Notes: generated from the sequence alone by a model not told the origin. Counted from the first letter of the stretch, positions 43,249-58,203 are shown. The stretch is 64,000 bases of DNA from Ficedula albicollis (GCF_000247815.1 NC_021674.1:84586602-84650601); one strand, 5' to 3'. Program-made: numbers and translations.

Positions 43249-43322
43249 TATGTTTTAACTAATGAATCTGGTCCCAGCTTATCAGAGTTTATGTTTTAAC
43301 TAATGAATCTGGTCCCAGCTTC
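43249..43322. repeat. 41-bp tandem duplication
   Basis: TATGTTTTAACTAATGAATC and the following TGGTCCCAGCTT occur at 43249 and 43290. The shared 32-bp part is identical and is separated by a short less conserved spacer. Confidence 0.88.
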
Positions 43323-46199
43323 CAGCTAAATGGTTCCAAAGGTAATTTGAAAACAAGAGAACAAACAGTGACATTTGACTGTGGAGGAACAATATGAAAG
43401 TATTGCAAGTCTTACACAATGTGAGCTGGGACTGATCCAAATCCATCTCTTTACAACCGGGTAGTCCTCAAAACTGTCCAGTCTTTCAGTCACTTCTGGG
43501 ATTATATAAAATGGCATCATGTGTTGTTTCAGCCACTTTTCCAAAAATTTTTCTAAGTAGGCATCCGCTTCACAGCCCTTTAGAGAGAATTATTATACAA
43601 AACTATATGTACTTCATTATTCCTAGCAAGTTTGCTTGCTAAAATCATCGATTCAAATGATCCCAGGGTCAGACAGGGGGAAAATATTACTTCATTCAAA
43701 ATCTACTCACGAATTCAAACCCTGTCCAGGGTGCAATAGGTAACAATTTTAGCATTTAAGAGGCCTTTGGCATGTTTCAGAGTTGTTATACTACTGAAAT
43801 AAATATCAGTTCACAGTTCTACCAAGGCCATCTTTTTAAGCTGTCATTTTTTTAGGCAAAGAAAACAAGAATTGAATCAGGGTCATGTAGGAAAATTGCT
43901 TCCTCATTCAGAAAGATTAGAAACAGGTTTCAGTTGAAATGCCAGGTTTCAGTGAATTTCTAAAAAAATTAAATAGATACCACTTATCTACAAGTATAAA
44001 TACATGCTAATAGGCGCTCAAGCTTGAACATGTTGGATATTTGCTTTATGTTTAAATGGCAGTTTACCTGTGCAGATAAGCAGTCTAATTAGCAATGTAT
44101 ACAACCTACTGCCCTAATGCCCTACTAATATCCAAGACCTGCTCTGTATGCTCTGATAACTTCCATAAGTTATATGAAGAACCTCAAGACTCCCCTGACT
44201 AGGGAGGTTATTCTGAATCAGTGAGCCTATGTGGAAGCTTTCCTGACCCTAAACAGATGCAATGCCTTTTCCATCTTCTTTCCCCAAAAGGATGCTAAGC
44301 TGTGCATCTCTTCTCATTCCTGCAGTATCTCCTGCAGCAATGGAGATTAGAAATGATGGGTTTTACATCTGCATCTTTTCAGTTTTCATTTCTTCTTATG
44401 GCTTGTATGTGAAGAAATCTTAAGGCAGAAATAAAAAAATCCAGAGGGTGCAAACATCCAGATAAAGCGTTCTTGTGAGATTTGCCAAGGCCTGTGCAAA
44501 TGTGAGGGTGGAGAAATGCAAAATATGTAATTCACCACATATTAGTAACGTGCCTGAGTAGGTGCCTGATTATAATATTGTGTTGCCACAGTTAGTATTT
44601 CAACCAACTTTTTAAAAATTCATTAAGACACACCATTTTGGGTGTAAGACTATTATTAATGTCAAAAAAGAAAATCTGGTGACCTAATTCACAGGACCAG
44701 CTAGTCAAAAAAACATATCAAATTACCCTGTGATTATGCCATTCACCTGGACCACAATAAGACTTGTAATCCTTCTGTCAACTTGTTGGGACCTGAATCC
44801 TCCTCTCAGAGCAGGCCCTCCTGGTCACAGCACTGGTTCCTTGGGGTGTCTGTTCCCATTCTTCCTGGGAAAAATTGTTCTATTTTTACAAGTCACATAA
44901 TTTTGGGTTCTCTTCACCAAAGAGATTAAAATTTTTTTGTAGGTCAATGTGAGTATTCAAATTTTCCAGACAGAGGAATTCACTGGTCCAGGCACATCAC
45001 TTGATTTCTGAAAAAGGGAGGATTTTTCACTTTTCACTTGTTGGTTTGGTGAATTGGGTCAAGATACAGTCCTTTCTGTCCCCTGCTTTTCTTAAAATGA
45101 CAAAAATGGAAATGAAATTACTGATCTGAAACAAACAAATGTTCCAACGAAATCCACATGAAACACTTTTTTCACTTGAATGAGAGAAAAAAAAATGAAG
45201 CTTTTTTAAAATATATTTTCAAAAATTTTGGTTTAGCTCTGAAACTGAAAAATCAATTACTCACACAGCTTTGTTATGCAGTTGCTTATGTTAGGGAATG
45301 ATTAATAGTAATGCAGCTGAATATGTAATGCCCTAATGAGGAAAGATAAAGAAATGAGCAGAAAATGAGGCTAGATTATAGCAGAATGACAGCAATGCTT
45401 TTCTGATGATAGCAATTATGTCATAGTTGAAAAAGTATCTCTTGGTGACAAGTGCATATATCATATGACTGAAAGGTCCTGTACAATTCCACTCAAAAAG
45501 TTTATTTTCAGAGGAACCAGAAAGGGATAGATGTATTCTCTTTCATTATTTAAATGTCAGGCTTTTCCTAGATGACTTAACTTTTATAAAAATGATGCCC
45601 AGCTTTCAACATTTTTTCATTTTGAAGATTACTGCCTGGGATACAGCCGTGGTTTCCAGGAACAGCAGGGGCAGAGCAGGGTCCGTCCCAGTGAAAGGAG
45701 GACAGCTCATTGTGGTGTGGGCACAGCTCATCCTGCAGCAGAGGAGAGTCTGTGCTGGTTTCACTGCCTCCTGTCCTCACCTGGCAGAACAAGTGCTGTC
45801 AGTCCAACCTGCTCTCAGTGGCAAGCACCATCTGTGCCTGCCATTAGCACACCCAAGCTTTCTACATCCATCTTCCTCAGGTCTTAGCAAATAATTAATC
45901 CTGATGCTGGGTTTTATGAGCACAAAGAAGGCATTGTTGCAATTCCTTTGAAGTCAGCAGAGCTCTTCTTGATGAATGGGATTAATAGAATCAGAGTAGG
46001 AATTCTGAAATGCGTGTATGCTTGTACCTGTAGAAGTCTATACATGCATATATAAATGTATTGCGTACAGCAGTTTCTTGGGTGGAATGATAGCTACTGC
46101 ATGGAAGTCTGCTCTCCAGAAAATTAACTTGTCAGCAAGTTAATTTTTACATATTTCCTGTAAAATAATATTTTATATAACTTATATATGCATTTTGGT

Positions 46200-46325
46200 T
46201 CACCATAGTAATCATAATACCAATAGTAATAATAGTAACCACAACAATAATAAACCATAATAGTAATAATAAAACCAATAACAATAATAAAAGCAGTAAT
46301 AATAGCAATAGTTTTAATGGCTATA
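46200..46325. repeat. Degenerate AAT/ATA-type microsatellite
   Basis: About 125 bp consisting mostly of ATA, ATAATA, CAATAATAA and AGTAATAAT units, interrupted by ACC and AGC triplets. It reads as an old decayed trinucleotide array. The minus-strand frame across it is Ile/Tyr-rich for compositional reasons only. Confidence 0.75.
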
Positions 46326-47447
46326 ATTTTTGACATAATGTCCACAGCCACCTTTGTGTTTTGAATTATTTTTGGTCAGTGTTTCCTATTAATTCTACCA
46401 AGGAGGCTGTAAACTTTTGCCTCCTTGTGCATGAGGCATCATTTGCACTTATGTCACTAGAAAATTTAAAAAAATAATAGTGATTTGTAAGTGAGGATGC
46501 TCAGTGGAAGTCAACAGCTAAGGACTGAATACCTGATTAGAGAAGAACAGGGCCAGATTGCACAAATCCTGCAGTTATTCAGAGGGAAATACAGACATGG
46601 AAGAAAGGAATCTGAAGACAAAGGCAAGCACAGCACCTTCTAATTCCCACTTACTGTATGAAACTGGTCCAGTTTCTCCTTGCTTGCTCTCCATCTTGAA
46701 ACTTGAGTTCTCCCTCTCCTTTATTTTTTTGCTATTCATATACTCAACAGGCTACAGTCTGGATATGATCTTGGAAAGGGGTAGAGCAAACTAGAATTAT
46801 TTCAGACTGAGGAGAGAAATAAAACCACAAGTGCTGTTTTGGTGGGAAGGGATGAAGAGGGGCTGGTGCAAGTAAGTGTTTTTTTGAATGGAAGCACTGA
46901 CAGCGCCTGTTCTTGTGCAATGGCTGTGGTCAGCCCATCCTCAGAACAAAGCCCTGGCTTTGAAAGACATGTATTTCATAAGGCCCAAACAGCCTCAGGT
47001 GATGAATGATGTTCAGGCAAGATGACAGGACTACCAAGGATGTGCAACAGCAAATCTGGGAAACCAAAACACAGATCTGCTCAAAAATCAGATGCCTATG
47101 AACATTCATATTTATAGGTGTACTGGTTGGGTATTTTTGGTTTGGGTTGGTTTTCTTTAGTTTTTGTTTGTTTTCTTTATCTTTTCATTTTCAAATTGGT
47201 GGCATTCTAGATATTTATGGGAGTCTTTTTTGGATTCTGCTCTGAGCAACTAGAAGTAAAAGGTTAAAATAGCAGGTTCAGACCTTGGGTGAGTCTAGGC
47301 CCTGTGTGTTGGCTGGGGAGGGGAGCTGTGGGGACAGGCTCTTCTCTAATTGCCTCTCAATAGACACAAATCTAATGCAATCAGCAAACCTTAGAATTGC
47401 ATGAGCTGTAGTAAATAGCTATGTGGTAATCAAAAAGCTTTGTTTAG

Positions 47448-47587
47448 GTGTGGGGGGTTTATCTGGTGTTTTTTCAGAATTGTGATGGATTTGTTGTTGT
47501 TGTAGGGTATTTTTTATTTTGCTTTTGGGAGTTTTTTTGGGTTGTTTTTGGGTTTTTGTTTTGGTTTAGTTTGGGTTTTTTTGAGGG
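47448..47587. repeat. G/T-rich low-complexity stretch
   Basis: This stretch is almost only G and T on the + strand, with many runs of three to six G separated by T runs (TGGGGGGTTT, GGGAGTTTTTTTGGG, TTTTTGGGTTTTTG). It is a candidate for RNA or DNA G-quadruplexes, or binding sites for GU-rich RNA-binding proteins, in the nascent FILIP1 transcript. No gene is seen. Confidence 0.6.
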
Positions 47588-49202
47588 GAGAGGTGCCCAT
47601 TTATGCTGCACCTCCAGAATCCAGGCAAAAAGCACTAGCAAAGGTGGGGCTGTGGCATGGATGTGGTGGGCAAGCATGTTCTCCTTTGTGTTCAGGGCAA
47701 GAGCTGAGGGTCCTGGCAAGAAAAATAATGGAAATGCCTTCACAGCCTTTCAGACTGAGAGTTGGGACATGGCATATTAGGATGTGGCGTGACAGCCAGG
47801 ATTACTCAATGCTGATGTTGTTAAAATCCATCAGTCCCTCTCTAGGTCATAAAAGCAGCTGCTGGCTGCTCTTTTACAGCACTTGAAAATTTTTCTGAGG
47901 GTTAATTATTTGCTAAATTATTGATAAAATGACACTCACTGGACGTAATTTAAAAATCAAGAAGGATTCCTCATAAGAATTTCTCTGCTTTTATAGCTGT
48001 GTCACTGTATTACTCTTATGTCATTGTGACCAAGGTGGCCGAGTATGATATGAACAAGTGCACACAAAGGCTGTATTTCTAAAAAAGACTGATGCCTTGC
48101 ATTGACAGAGATGAGTTTTTATATTGACTCCACTTCAACAGTTACTTGCTCTCAAGCTGCATTGCTGTTGTACAGCTGTGTGAGCTTCTCCATGCTTGAC
48201 TAGCCCAGTGTGTGCAATTATATTAATGATGCTATTTCCTAAATCCAGGTTTTAAACTTTGTCACTCTTCTATTTTTTTTTTTTGGTACACTTTCCAATG
48301 TTGTGACCCTCTCATGGTGACTCCAGACACACCATCTTGTATGGTTTGATGCTAAAATGAAGCAGGAATTCTTTGGATTCTGTTTTCTCTCATTTTTCCT
48401 GCCCACTAGTTTTACTCACTTTGTCAAATACTATATTCCAGTGGTGTATCAAGTGGGGAGCAGTGAGGTAGACAACCTTTAGTTGTAGGACTCAGGTGCC
48501 TTTCAAAAATCCTAGTCAGACAATCCCAGTTGCTTGAAGGAAGGGTCAGTGAGAAGAAGCACAAAAGAAAAGGAAGTCCGGGAAAAATCAGCAGGAGTGA
48601 GAACAGTGGGACAAAAACTGAACTGATGGACCTGGATCATAAAGAATGAGGAATAGCAAAGAGGTTTGGGCCAACAGAACAAAAGCAACAAAAAGGAGAA
48701 AATCAGTCAGGATTGACTTCACATGCTAGACCCAGCTGGAGCATAGACGCCAAGAAACTCCCAAAGGACTAATTCTCTCTGGGTAAACTGAGAATAGGCA
48801 TGGTTCTCTCTGCTTTAAAAGCCTTGACCTCACTCTTCCACCTAATATTTCCCCATGAACACCTAGCACCTCAAAGGAGCGTAATTTAGAAAAGCAAGGG
48901 GGAGCCCTTGCAGGTAGGCAGCGTTAGTGAGGTGCTCTGACAGAGCTCAGGAGGTGAAGCAGCCAGCACTAACAATGGTGGGTGCACAGCAAGTGGCGTC
49001 CTGCCAAGTGCACTTCTCTAAGCTCCTGGACACCTTTGCCTTGGCTCCCAAGACACTCAGGGCCACAAAAGGCTTCTGTGAAACTCCTGGTGCTTATGCC
49101 CAAAATATGACCAAATCGTACTATGAAACAATAACTGTGACATAGATAGGTCCTGCCTCAGCTGTAATCACTTTTACTTAAAATAATCCCAGCAATATTG
49201 GC

Positions 49203-49297
49203 GAAGTTAAAAAATAATACATACAACTGCTAAGAAAGGAGAAGACCCTGGAGAAGTTAAAAAAGAATACATACAACTGCTAAGAAAGGAGAAGACC
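49203..49297. repeat. 50-bp tandem duplication
   Basis: GAAGTTAAAAAATAATACAT and the following ACAACTGCTAAGAAAGGAGA recur with a 50-bp period at 49203 and 49253, with one T/G difference inside the A-rich part. Confidence 0.88.
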
Positions 49298-52200
49298 AAA
49301 AAGAAAAGGGTAGAGTGCAATAGGAAAAAAAAAAAACAAACCAGAAATTCTTTTGTTAAACCTCTGAATCATGTTTCCACAAAAGGCAGCAGATTCCGGT
49401 GTAGGGTGATTTTCATGCTGTAATAAAGAGAAAAATAATTTAAAATCTAGGCAGCATGACTTATTCTGAAAGATCTGAGGAGCAATAAAAAAGCCTGTGT
49501 GCAAACGTGTGTGTGCACACACAGTTTCTTTAACAGCTGCATGGAACAACCTGTTTTAAATAAGAACAAAGGTGAACAAAGCCAGTTGTCAGGGCAGCTC
49601 ACCAAATGAAGTTTTTTAATGTGGATGACGTATGCCATATAAAGTGTATTGCCTGAGATACAACAGCACAGGGTCCAACTTGAAGTATTTTTCTCAGGCT
49701 TTTCCTACAAAGTCATGTTTCAAGAATTTACTGCATTGTATCTTCATTATTTATTTCTCTCTCTTTCCAAAAGGCCCAGTGGATCACCTTGCTCACTATA
49801 TCTTCAGCAGCAAACTAAAATCAGCCTCTTCCCTCTCTAAATATCCAACGTTTTCTTGTTCTATTTCTATGCCACTGAATCAATTTGTGTATCTGTCGCA
49901 CCCAGAGCAGACAACTATAAGCAGAGAATGCAGGTCAGGTCTACTTACCAAATGAGTTTGACTTAACCAAGAGAAGGGAAGAAAAGAAAAACAAAACAAT
50001 GATGGAAGATTTTTCACTGCTTTGAAGCTTTTATGATCAAAAAAATAAAAATGTCTGGCAAGCACACAGTGTACCTTTTCATATATGTAAGTAAACAGAA
50101 ATTTAGGAAAAGCTTTGCTTTGCACAAACAGAAATATTTGGGCTTTTTGTAACATGTTTGAGAACTTGGAGAGAGTTGTAAGCTCTCTGCCTTCACTATA
50201 AATGTTACATGTGTTTCTGCACTGGAGGTAAGAGGCAACCGAGAGCAGGGCAGTCTGCTGGGAAGGTTACAAAGCTCTGTTTACAGAGAATTTTATAATC
50301 AGGCAATAATTTGTTACAAGTCTCTAAGATCCACAAGAGGAATCTATTGCTGTGCATAGTTAGGAATTTTTTTAAGAGAGCAGCTTATCAAAGAAATGTG
50401 TAGTCTATTAGCACGTCATTAAATTTTTAAACCAATTCCATCTTTTGCTTCCCAGTTACTCTCCTCTGTAGTAAGCAATCGTGACAGATGCAAAGCATCA
50501 CTTCTGACTTTCAGAGATGAGTTGAAATTTGGGAATTCCTGTCTATTCCCTCTGCTGCTTTTATTTCTTGTTGTTTTTCTTACCTGGTCTCACAATGTTG
50601 CAAGGGCTGCCTTATTCAGGAATGTGTTTCTTGAACAACTTCATCCCAATGAAAGCGTGAACAAAAAAACTCATGAGCAAGTTAAATTTTCTCAGCCTTT
50701 GAAGTGACTTAAAGTTGAAGGTACTCTTGAGAAATAACAACATATGGAGTACCTTTATATTTTTATATAGATTTCTAAGCAGTAAAAAAAAAAAAGCTGT
50801 AAATATTAAAGGCCTTTTTGACCTTAGCTGTGACATCCTACCTGATATCCCCTACAGGTTCTGGTACTGGTGTAGTGATGGTACCCAGGATAGTTGAAAT
50901 GGTGATGGGAAAACACTCTAATTGTGAAGTCTCATGGTGGAACAGACTTATCTCAACTAGTGCAGGTGTGTAGGCTCATCACTACCTCACTGCACTTTCT
51001 CTAAGAGCTGAGACCATGAAAACACAGATGAGGGACGATGTGTCACTTGCAGTCCCAGCCTGGCCCAAGCGTGGAAACAAAGACAAAAGAACAGCCAGAG
51101 CAGATAGGGAGGACACCTGGGAGGGGTGTTGATTTGGGAGAAGTGGGGGTTACAGTGGAGTGCAGAGGTGAGGAGAACCTGCAGGAGGACTCAGCAGTGG
51201 GTGCAGCAGGACTGGGACGAGCTGTGCAATGAGCTCAGAGCCCCGAGCCAGCTGGGGTGGGTGTGTGACCAGATATCCTCCTGCCGAGCCAGCAGCGCCG
51301 GTGGAACAGAGCCTTGCTCCTGGCTGCTGATCACAGCCAAACCCATCTGTCAGCAGATAGTTTTGAAACTTGCTTGCAAAGTGCTCCATGCCTTTCTAGT
51401 ATCAAACTGCCTCCAGGCTGACACCCTGCTATGGCTATAAATTATTTTGTTAACTTAGAGTGCAGACTTTTATGCAGGCCATACAAAGGATCTAAACTCT
51501 TCTGATTATCTCTTAAAGTGCCCATATAATGCCACATCCTTAAATTTCAGTGGTCAGTATCTTAGTGCTTGCCATTGTGCATGCAATTTCCTCTTTTTAA
51601 AGGATATTTAGCTCTACCAAACAATTGCTTGGATTGCAAAGAACACAGTAAGCAGAGAAAGCAGAACATTGGTCGACTGTCCTGCATGTCATCATTTGTA
51701 ACTGCACAATCAAACACATTTTGTACAGAAACTTTTCCTCTGGCACTGGAAAAATAGAAACATAGCAAGATGTATCAGCTTTGCACACAGGAAGCAACAA
51801 TCTCTCTGTAGGACCCCAGCTTCATCTTTTAGAAAGTATTTAGTAAATGAGGTAAAGGAATATGAAATGGGAGAGAATGATTAAGACTAATATAGATTTC
51901 CCTGGAAAATGTGACTCTACTGTTGCGTTGGTGTGACGGATTTCCTACGTGGTGCTAGTTAAGTCATGTGAAGCTAATTTGCATGGATTGTGAATGTTTT
52001 TCACTCTAAGAATGGTTCTCATTTCGGAGAGCATGTTGGATCTGGGCTCAGACATGCAGGAGTCTGGAGCATCCATTCCTGGGCACAGGCAAAATCACAG
52101 GGATGGTGATCTGCATGCACCACCCACCCTGCTGCACTCTGAAACCTACAGAGCAGGTGTCCCAAGCAAAACCTTGGTCCCTTTGTACTTCTACCTCCCA

Positions 52201-53106
52201 CCCAGAACTTAATAATTCTGTTCTCAGCAGAGTCTAAAGAGGGTGAGGTAAATAATATATTGAGTAAAAAGCATAAAATCAATTTCTAAGCACCTGCTTT
52301 TCAAATAAGCCCTGTCCAGACCTGAATGAAGGTCCTAAGGAAAAAAATAATGAAAGAACATGAAATAAGACAGTTTCTCAAAAATGTACACTCACATCTG
52401 TCCGTTTTTTGTGATAATAATATTTGAAATTATATGCTTTCAGTGTTCTTGGCTACTGAAAGCTTCCTAAGAAAAGTGGAAGGTGAACAGGAAGGGGAAG
52501 AGGAAAGCAAAGGCAAAAAAGAAAGGGAAAGGGAAGGGAAGTTCCTAGTTCCCCTCACAAAGTCTGAAAAAGTCACTGGGAGCAATCCAGGGAATCATTA
52601 TGGAAATAGAAGGAATCCCCAAATTCTTTTGTGCTGTTTTGGGAACAAAAGGGCTGATTTAGGACTTTTTTAAAGCAGGGAGCTAGCAGAATGGTGCTTT
52701 TCAGACCCGACTTGGTTAGGCTTGCTACTATGCATGGATTTTCAAAAACAAACACGCCCGTATCCTAAATCCCCAGGGGATTTTCTTCATGTATTCATGC
52801 CTTTATCAGCCGATCTTAAGATCAGCCAGCGCGTACCAACAGCAGCCCTGGCACTTCAAACACCGGGAAGACAAGAGGAAAGCAACAGGAACTTTTGTTG
52901 AGCCCGCGGAATGAACAGGCAGCTGGGACTGGGAAGCAGCGCTCCGTGCATCCCATTCCTGCTAAGCAAAAGCAACTCCCAGCGGTTCTCTGCGATCAGA
53001 TTATTGTTCCTTAATCGTTCACCTATGAACTGTAGCTGTAAAGAGCCCGGAGGGGCTGTCAGTAGCAAACCCCAGCGCAGAGGGCAGCGGCGAGCGGCGG
53101 ACCCCC

Positions 53107-53308
53107 CCAGGTCCAGGTCCAGGTCCAGGTCCAGGTCCAGGTCCAGGTCCAGGTCCAGGTCCAGGTCCAGGTCCAGGTCCAGGTCCAGGTCCAGGTCCAG
53201 GTCCAGGTCCAGGTCCAGGTCCAGGTCCAGGTCCAGGTCCAGGTCCAGGTCCAGGTCCAGGTCCAGGTCCAGGTCCAGGTCCAGGTCCAGGTCCAGGTCC
53301 AGGTCCAG
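53107..53308. repeat. (CCAGGT)n hexanucleotide array, about 33 copies
   Basis: A perfect CCAGGT array of about 202 bp lies inside the CpG island. Each unit contains CAGGT, which matches the core of a 5' splice site (CAG|GT), and also ACCTGG on the other strand (an E-box-like CANNTG is absent). The Arg-Ser (+), Gly-Pro (-) and Trp-Thr (-) repeat frames look striking but are forced by the hexamer. Confidence 0.95.
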
Positions 53309-53550
53309 CCCCGCTCCCGGTGCCGGTGCCAGTCCCGGTCCGGTCCCGGCTCCTCCCCCGCCCGGCGGGGCGCAGCCTCACCTGGCAGCGGGGCCAGCGC
53401 GCTTCCCCCCGGCACCGCCCTCCTTGGCTGCTGCTCTGCTTGCTTAAGAAAAAGAAAAGAAAATTTAAAAACGTCTAGTTATAAGGTAAGAGTATTCTTT
53501 ATTTTTTTCGGTTGCGTTTTTAATTCGAGCGCCGCTAATCGCCGCGTACA

Positions 53551-54246
<696 letters not shown>

Positions 54247-57200
54247 GTACTGTGTGCCTGCTTTCTGTGCATCCCCTTTCTCCTCCTCTAACCTCCGGAT
54301 TTAATGTGGGTGATGCTGTTTTGTATTCTGAAAGGATGTCGGCCGGGTTTTGTTCTTAGAGATCTTTGGTGTTTTTCTTACGGGAACAGTGTGCTGGAAA
54401 CGTGGGGGGATGCTGAATCTTACTCCAAAATACTGTCTTTAGTCACTGTTCAGTTGGAGTAAGACACTTTCAACACAAACGAACTATTTCAGCAAACTTT
54501 ACAAATGTTAGAAACAGAAGATAAACTGTTATAGATTACAAGCAATGTGTCCTCCTAAGGAAGAAAACATTTATTTCAGTATCTTTTGGAAACTATCATG
54601 TAGTTTGGAAGTAGCAAGAATATTAATTTGCTTGTTATATAGTTTGATACAGTCACTTTCCAAAAGTTAGTTCAGCAATGAAGAACATGCATGTTTTTAC
54701 ACTCTGAGTTTGTATATTAGGTAACCGCAAAAAATTGTCTTTAGGTTTACTAGAACCAATGAATTTTTTTAAGAAGCTTGTATTTGTTTTCAGAGTTGAC
54801 CCTGTAATAAACTGAACAAGAAGTTGGAAAGTTATGTAGTAAGGTCATTCAAACATTTTTATCATTCCTTACCTTTAAAATGTAATGGATAGAAAGGAGA
54901 AAGTAACACAGATGTTCTTTATTCTTTTTCTTGCCATGGGATCTGATCTCGTTTACATATTTCTTCCCCCAGTTGAGATGAACATATGGGAAGTAGTGAA
55001 GCTGGAAGTGTGACTTAATTGTCTAATTTAAGTCTTAGGCCCAATTGTTTTGTTTCCTAGAGAGCCTGACCATCTTTTGGCTCTCTTTGACTTTAGCTGA
55101 GGTGGTAAGTACTCAGAACTAGCAAAATTCAGCCTTTTGGGTATCTCAGCCTGGCCCCAAACATGGGAGCTCTGGGAAATAGTCCTGACATGTGGAGGAC
55201 TTCCCAGTGGCTGTAGAAATAATCTTCAAAATCAGCTGTTGTACATTAAACAGGGGGAGAAAAAGGGAACTCCTTTATTGAGTTAAACCACCTCTTGCTG
55301 GTTTTCATTGTCCTGGGATTACAGACTCTCACATCACTTAATGGGCAGCAGCTTTCTGGCTACCACTAGGAGGTTGTCCAGTCTCTCTAACTCTGCATGT
55401 ACAGTAGCAAACTTTGGGTTTGAAGTGGGAAGATGAGTTTGCAGTGACATTTGTTTTCCCAGTGGAAATTCCCTTGGGATTGGTGTGTGAGTGGCACAGA
55501 AATGCTGTTGGCCCCTCAGGAGGAAGCAGCCTTCATCAGCCCTCAGTCACCTGATCCTTAGATGACCAAGTCCTCATTAATGTTTTTGCCTTAACCTCCC
55601 CCTTACTGGCCATCTGTGAAATGGGATAGAAGTCACTACACCCCATAGCAACAGACTTTTTGGAATATAAATGGCAAAATAAGGTACTACAGGAGTGGTA
55701 AATCTCATGGCTTTGTGCTAGAGCACCAATGAGAAACTCTGTGGATCTCCAGGCTGTGTATGAACCCAAATTAATAAGGTCCTCTAGAGACCTTATCTGC
55801 TTGCCTCCTTTCCATCCTCTTTCTTCTAACTGCTCTTCCTCCTGCTGCCAGTTTTGATAGCAGGAGAAACAGCTCTCCACTTCTCCAGATTGCCCTTTGC
55901 ATTAGCCCCTCCTGTGAATGCTTAATTAAACACTGGGAGACACCTTGGGAAGCTTGGCTCTGTTTGTTTGCAGAGCAGGGGATTAAAACAGGCCAGCACA
56001 GCTGAAATATGGTGCTGAAATGTTGACGTGTATGCAAACCTTGGCAGCAGCTTATGGCCTTTCAGGGCATCCTCTGGCTTGCCCTGCTTTCCCAGGATTT
56101 CCCAGTGTAGGTGAGTGCCCATTTTTATGATAGAGATGGAAAAGGTTGTTGGAGTACCTGTGACGTTTTCTCATCTTGATGGAATACAAACAGAAAGGGA
56201 GATAGACACACACTGGTATAATTTTCAGTAAATGTTTGGGGGGCTATTTGTTTTTGCACGCTTTGTTTTAAACACTTGGAAATTAATTTTTTTGAGGGGA
56301 GCCATAACGAAAGAAACGAAGCTGCATCTCTGGAGGGATAGAGTTGTAGCTATCAGCATCCCACTGCCCTTCTGTTGCTCCATTCATAGCTCAGAGGAGG
56401 GAAGGGGAAGCCCAAAGACTGTGCAGTGAAACACTTCAGCGCCAAACCTGAAGGAAGGAGGAGAGGGAGAGCCTGGTTATTGCCATCCACTCCTACATTC
56501 CTCCTTGCTGGCTACTTCCAGCGCACCATTCGTGAAAGTTGTTAAAACTAATTCCATAGCTGCTCTTCCTCTAGTCTGATGTCTGCTTTCTCTGCAGCTG
56601 AGATGGGTTGTTGAAAGTTTTCAGGCTCCTGCCTCCACAGCACAGCTGCCAGCAGAGCTCTCCTGCTGCCCTAGCGCTGCCTGCTGTGGCTGTGAACAGT
56701 AAGGCTGCTGGGGATCCAGGACAGACAGCTCCCTGTGCTGCAGGGACCATGTCAGGGTGCATCAGTAGCTTCCTCACTCCAGCATCCTGCACCATGCCAG
56801 TCAGGCATCTTTCTTTATAGAACCAAATGAGAGCAGCATCCTCCTGGGGTGTTTGTTTTTAACAGAGGCAGTTAACAGTTTGCACACAGTCATCATTCCT
56901 AAGGGTTTGCTGCTTATTTATACAGTGCTGCAAGGGGTAATATGCCTTTCTTGAGTACTGGACCTGTTCCTCAAATACTGTGGGGAGGACAGATAGTAAG
57001 GAGAGGGAGAGATCACCAGCACCCCCATGGCCGCAAAAGCAAAAGATTCAGGGACTGACCGGGGCTGAATGCTTTGTCATGGTACTTGTGGTAACTCGTG
57101 GGGAAAACAGATGCCACACAGACTGCAGCAGTGCTGTCCACGGAGGGACAGGCAGTATGGTCCCTCTCTCAGCAGGGAACCGGATCACATCTGCATGCTT

Positions 57201-58085
57201 CCCTCTCTGGTCTAGGTGCCAAACCCCTGAGGCTCCTACTGATGAATGCAGGGTATCCAGTTGTATCCAAACATTTCTCCCCATTTCTAAAAAAAAACAA
57301 ACCACAAAACAAGACACCACATGCAGGGACTGGGCTGGTGGGTATCAGATTGTTGGATTTTCAGTGTTTTGGCTGAATCTAACATTTCATTATTAAAGGT
57401 TTTGTTTTGTTTTGATTTTGATCCTGAATCAAGCAGGGGCTTTCAGCCTCTTGACAGTCCAGAATGCAGTTGCTCTGGCTAACACGTTGAAGACCAGGTG
57501 CTGGGAGCCTGAAGGGCTTTTAGTGTTGCATAGGAGCCCATGTAGGTCTGTTACTTAGCAAACATTAGCAGCAGCACTCAGATGAGAAGCCTGATAGCAG
57601 CAAATGTGCTGTGAGGGTCAAGAGGGGACAACCTCACCTTGCAGTCCTGCTAAAATTCCAGTTTAACCACTGAGGTATGAAAGCTGTACGAAGATGGAAA
57701 AGCGGGAGCAAGCTTAAACTCAGCTTTGTTTTAGTGCCTAGAAGTAACACTGAAAAGGTGTAGATTTTTAAATTACTTTGGCAATTAACACACATATTTG
57801 TGTGCTGCCTTCCCATCCCTCCTCCACAGAACCAGATATTAGAAGCAGTTCTTGTAGACATGAAAAAGAGAAGTATTGTCAAGTATTTTCTCTGAAAATT
57901 GGTTTGTCACATCTAAGACATGTAGTTTCCCGGTGCTAAAGCTGAGACAGAATGAAATCCTGAATGTTGTTTTATTTTCCCAGAGGAGCCAAGCTGGTTA
58001 TTCCCCACTGCTGGCACTCCTGCAAAGCTGTGACAGGGCTAACACACTTTCTTCTCTTGTTCAGCCTCGTGACTGGCATTTTTTT

Positions 58086-58203
58086 TGTCTTAGTTTAACA
58101 AGTATTTGCAGTTTTTTCAGTTTTTTTCTCGGCAGTATTCCCCTGTCTTAGTTTAACAGGTATTTGCAGTTTTTTTCAGTTTTTTTCTCGGCAGTATTCC
58201 CCA
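58086..58203. repeat. 58-bp tandem duplication
   Basis: TGTCTTAGTTTAACA and the following T-rich sequence through CTCGGCAGTATTCCCC repeat at 58086 and 58144. The copies differ by one base (AAGTAT versus AGGTAT) and one T in a T run. Confidence 0.9.

Noticed and set aside
45570..45900. Locally GC-richer stretch with a 100-codon frame
   Set aside because: No recognisable protein, few CpGs and no convincing splice sites. It may be an old unrecognised repeat.
52911..53447. Open frame with a long Arg-Ser repeat resembling an SR splicing protein
   Set aside because: The Arg-Ser dipeptides come from the CCAGGT hexamer. There is no RRM domain or other conserved part, and the other frames give equally regular Gly-Pro and Trp-Thr repeats.
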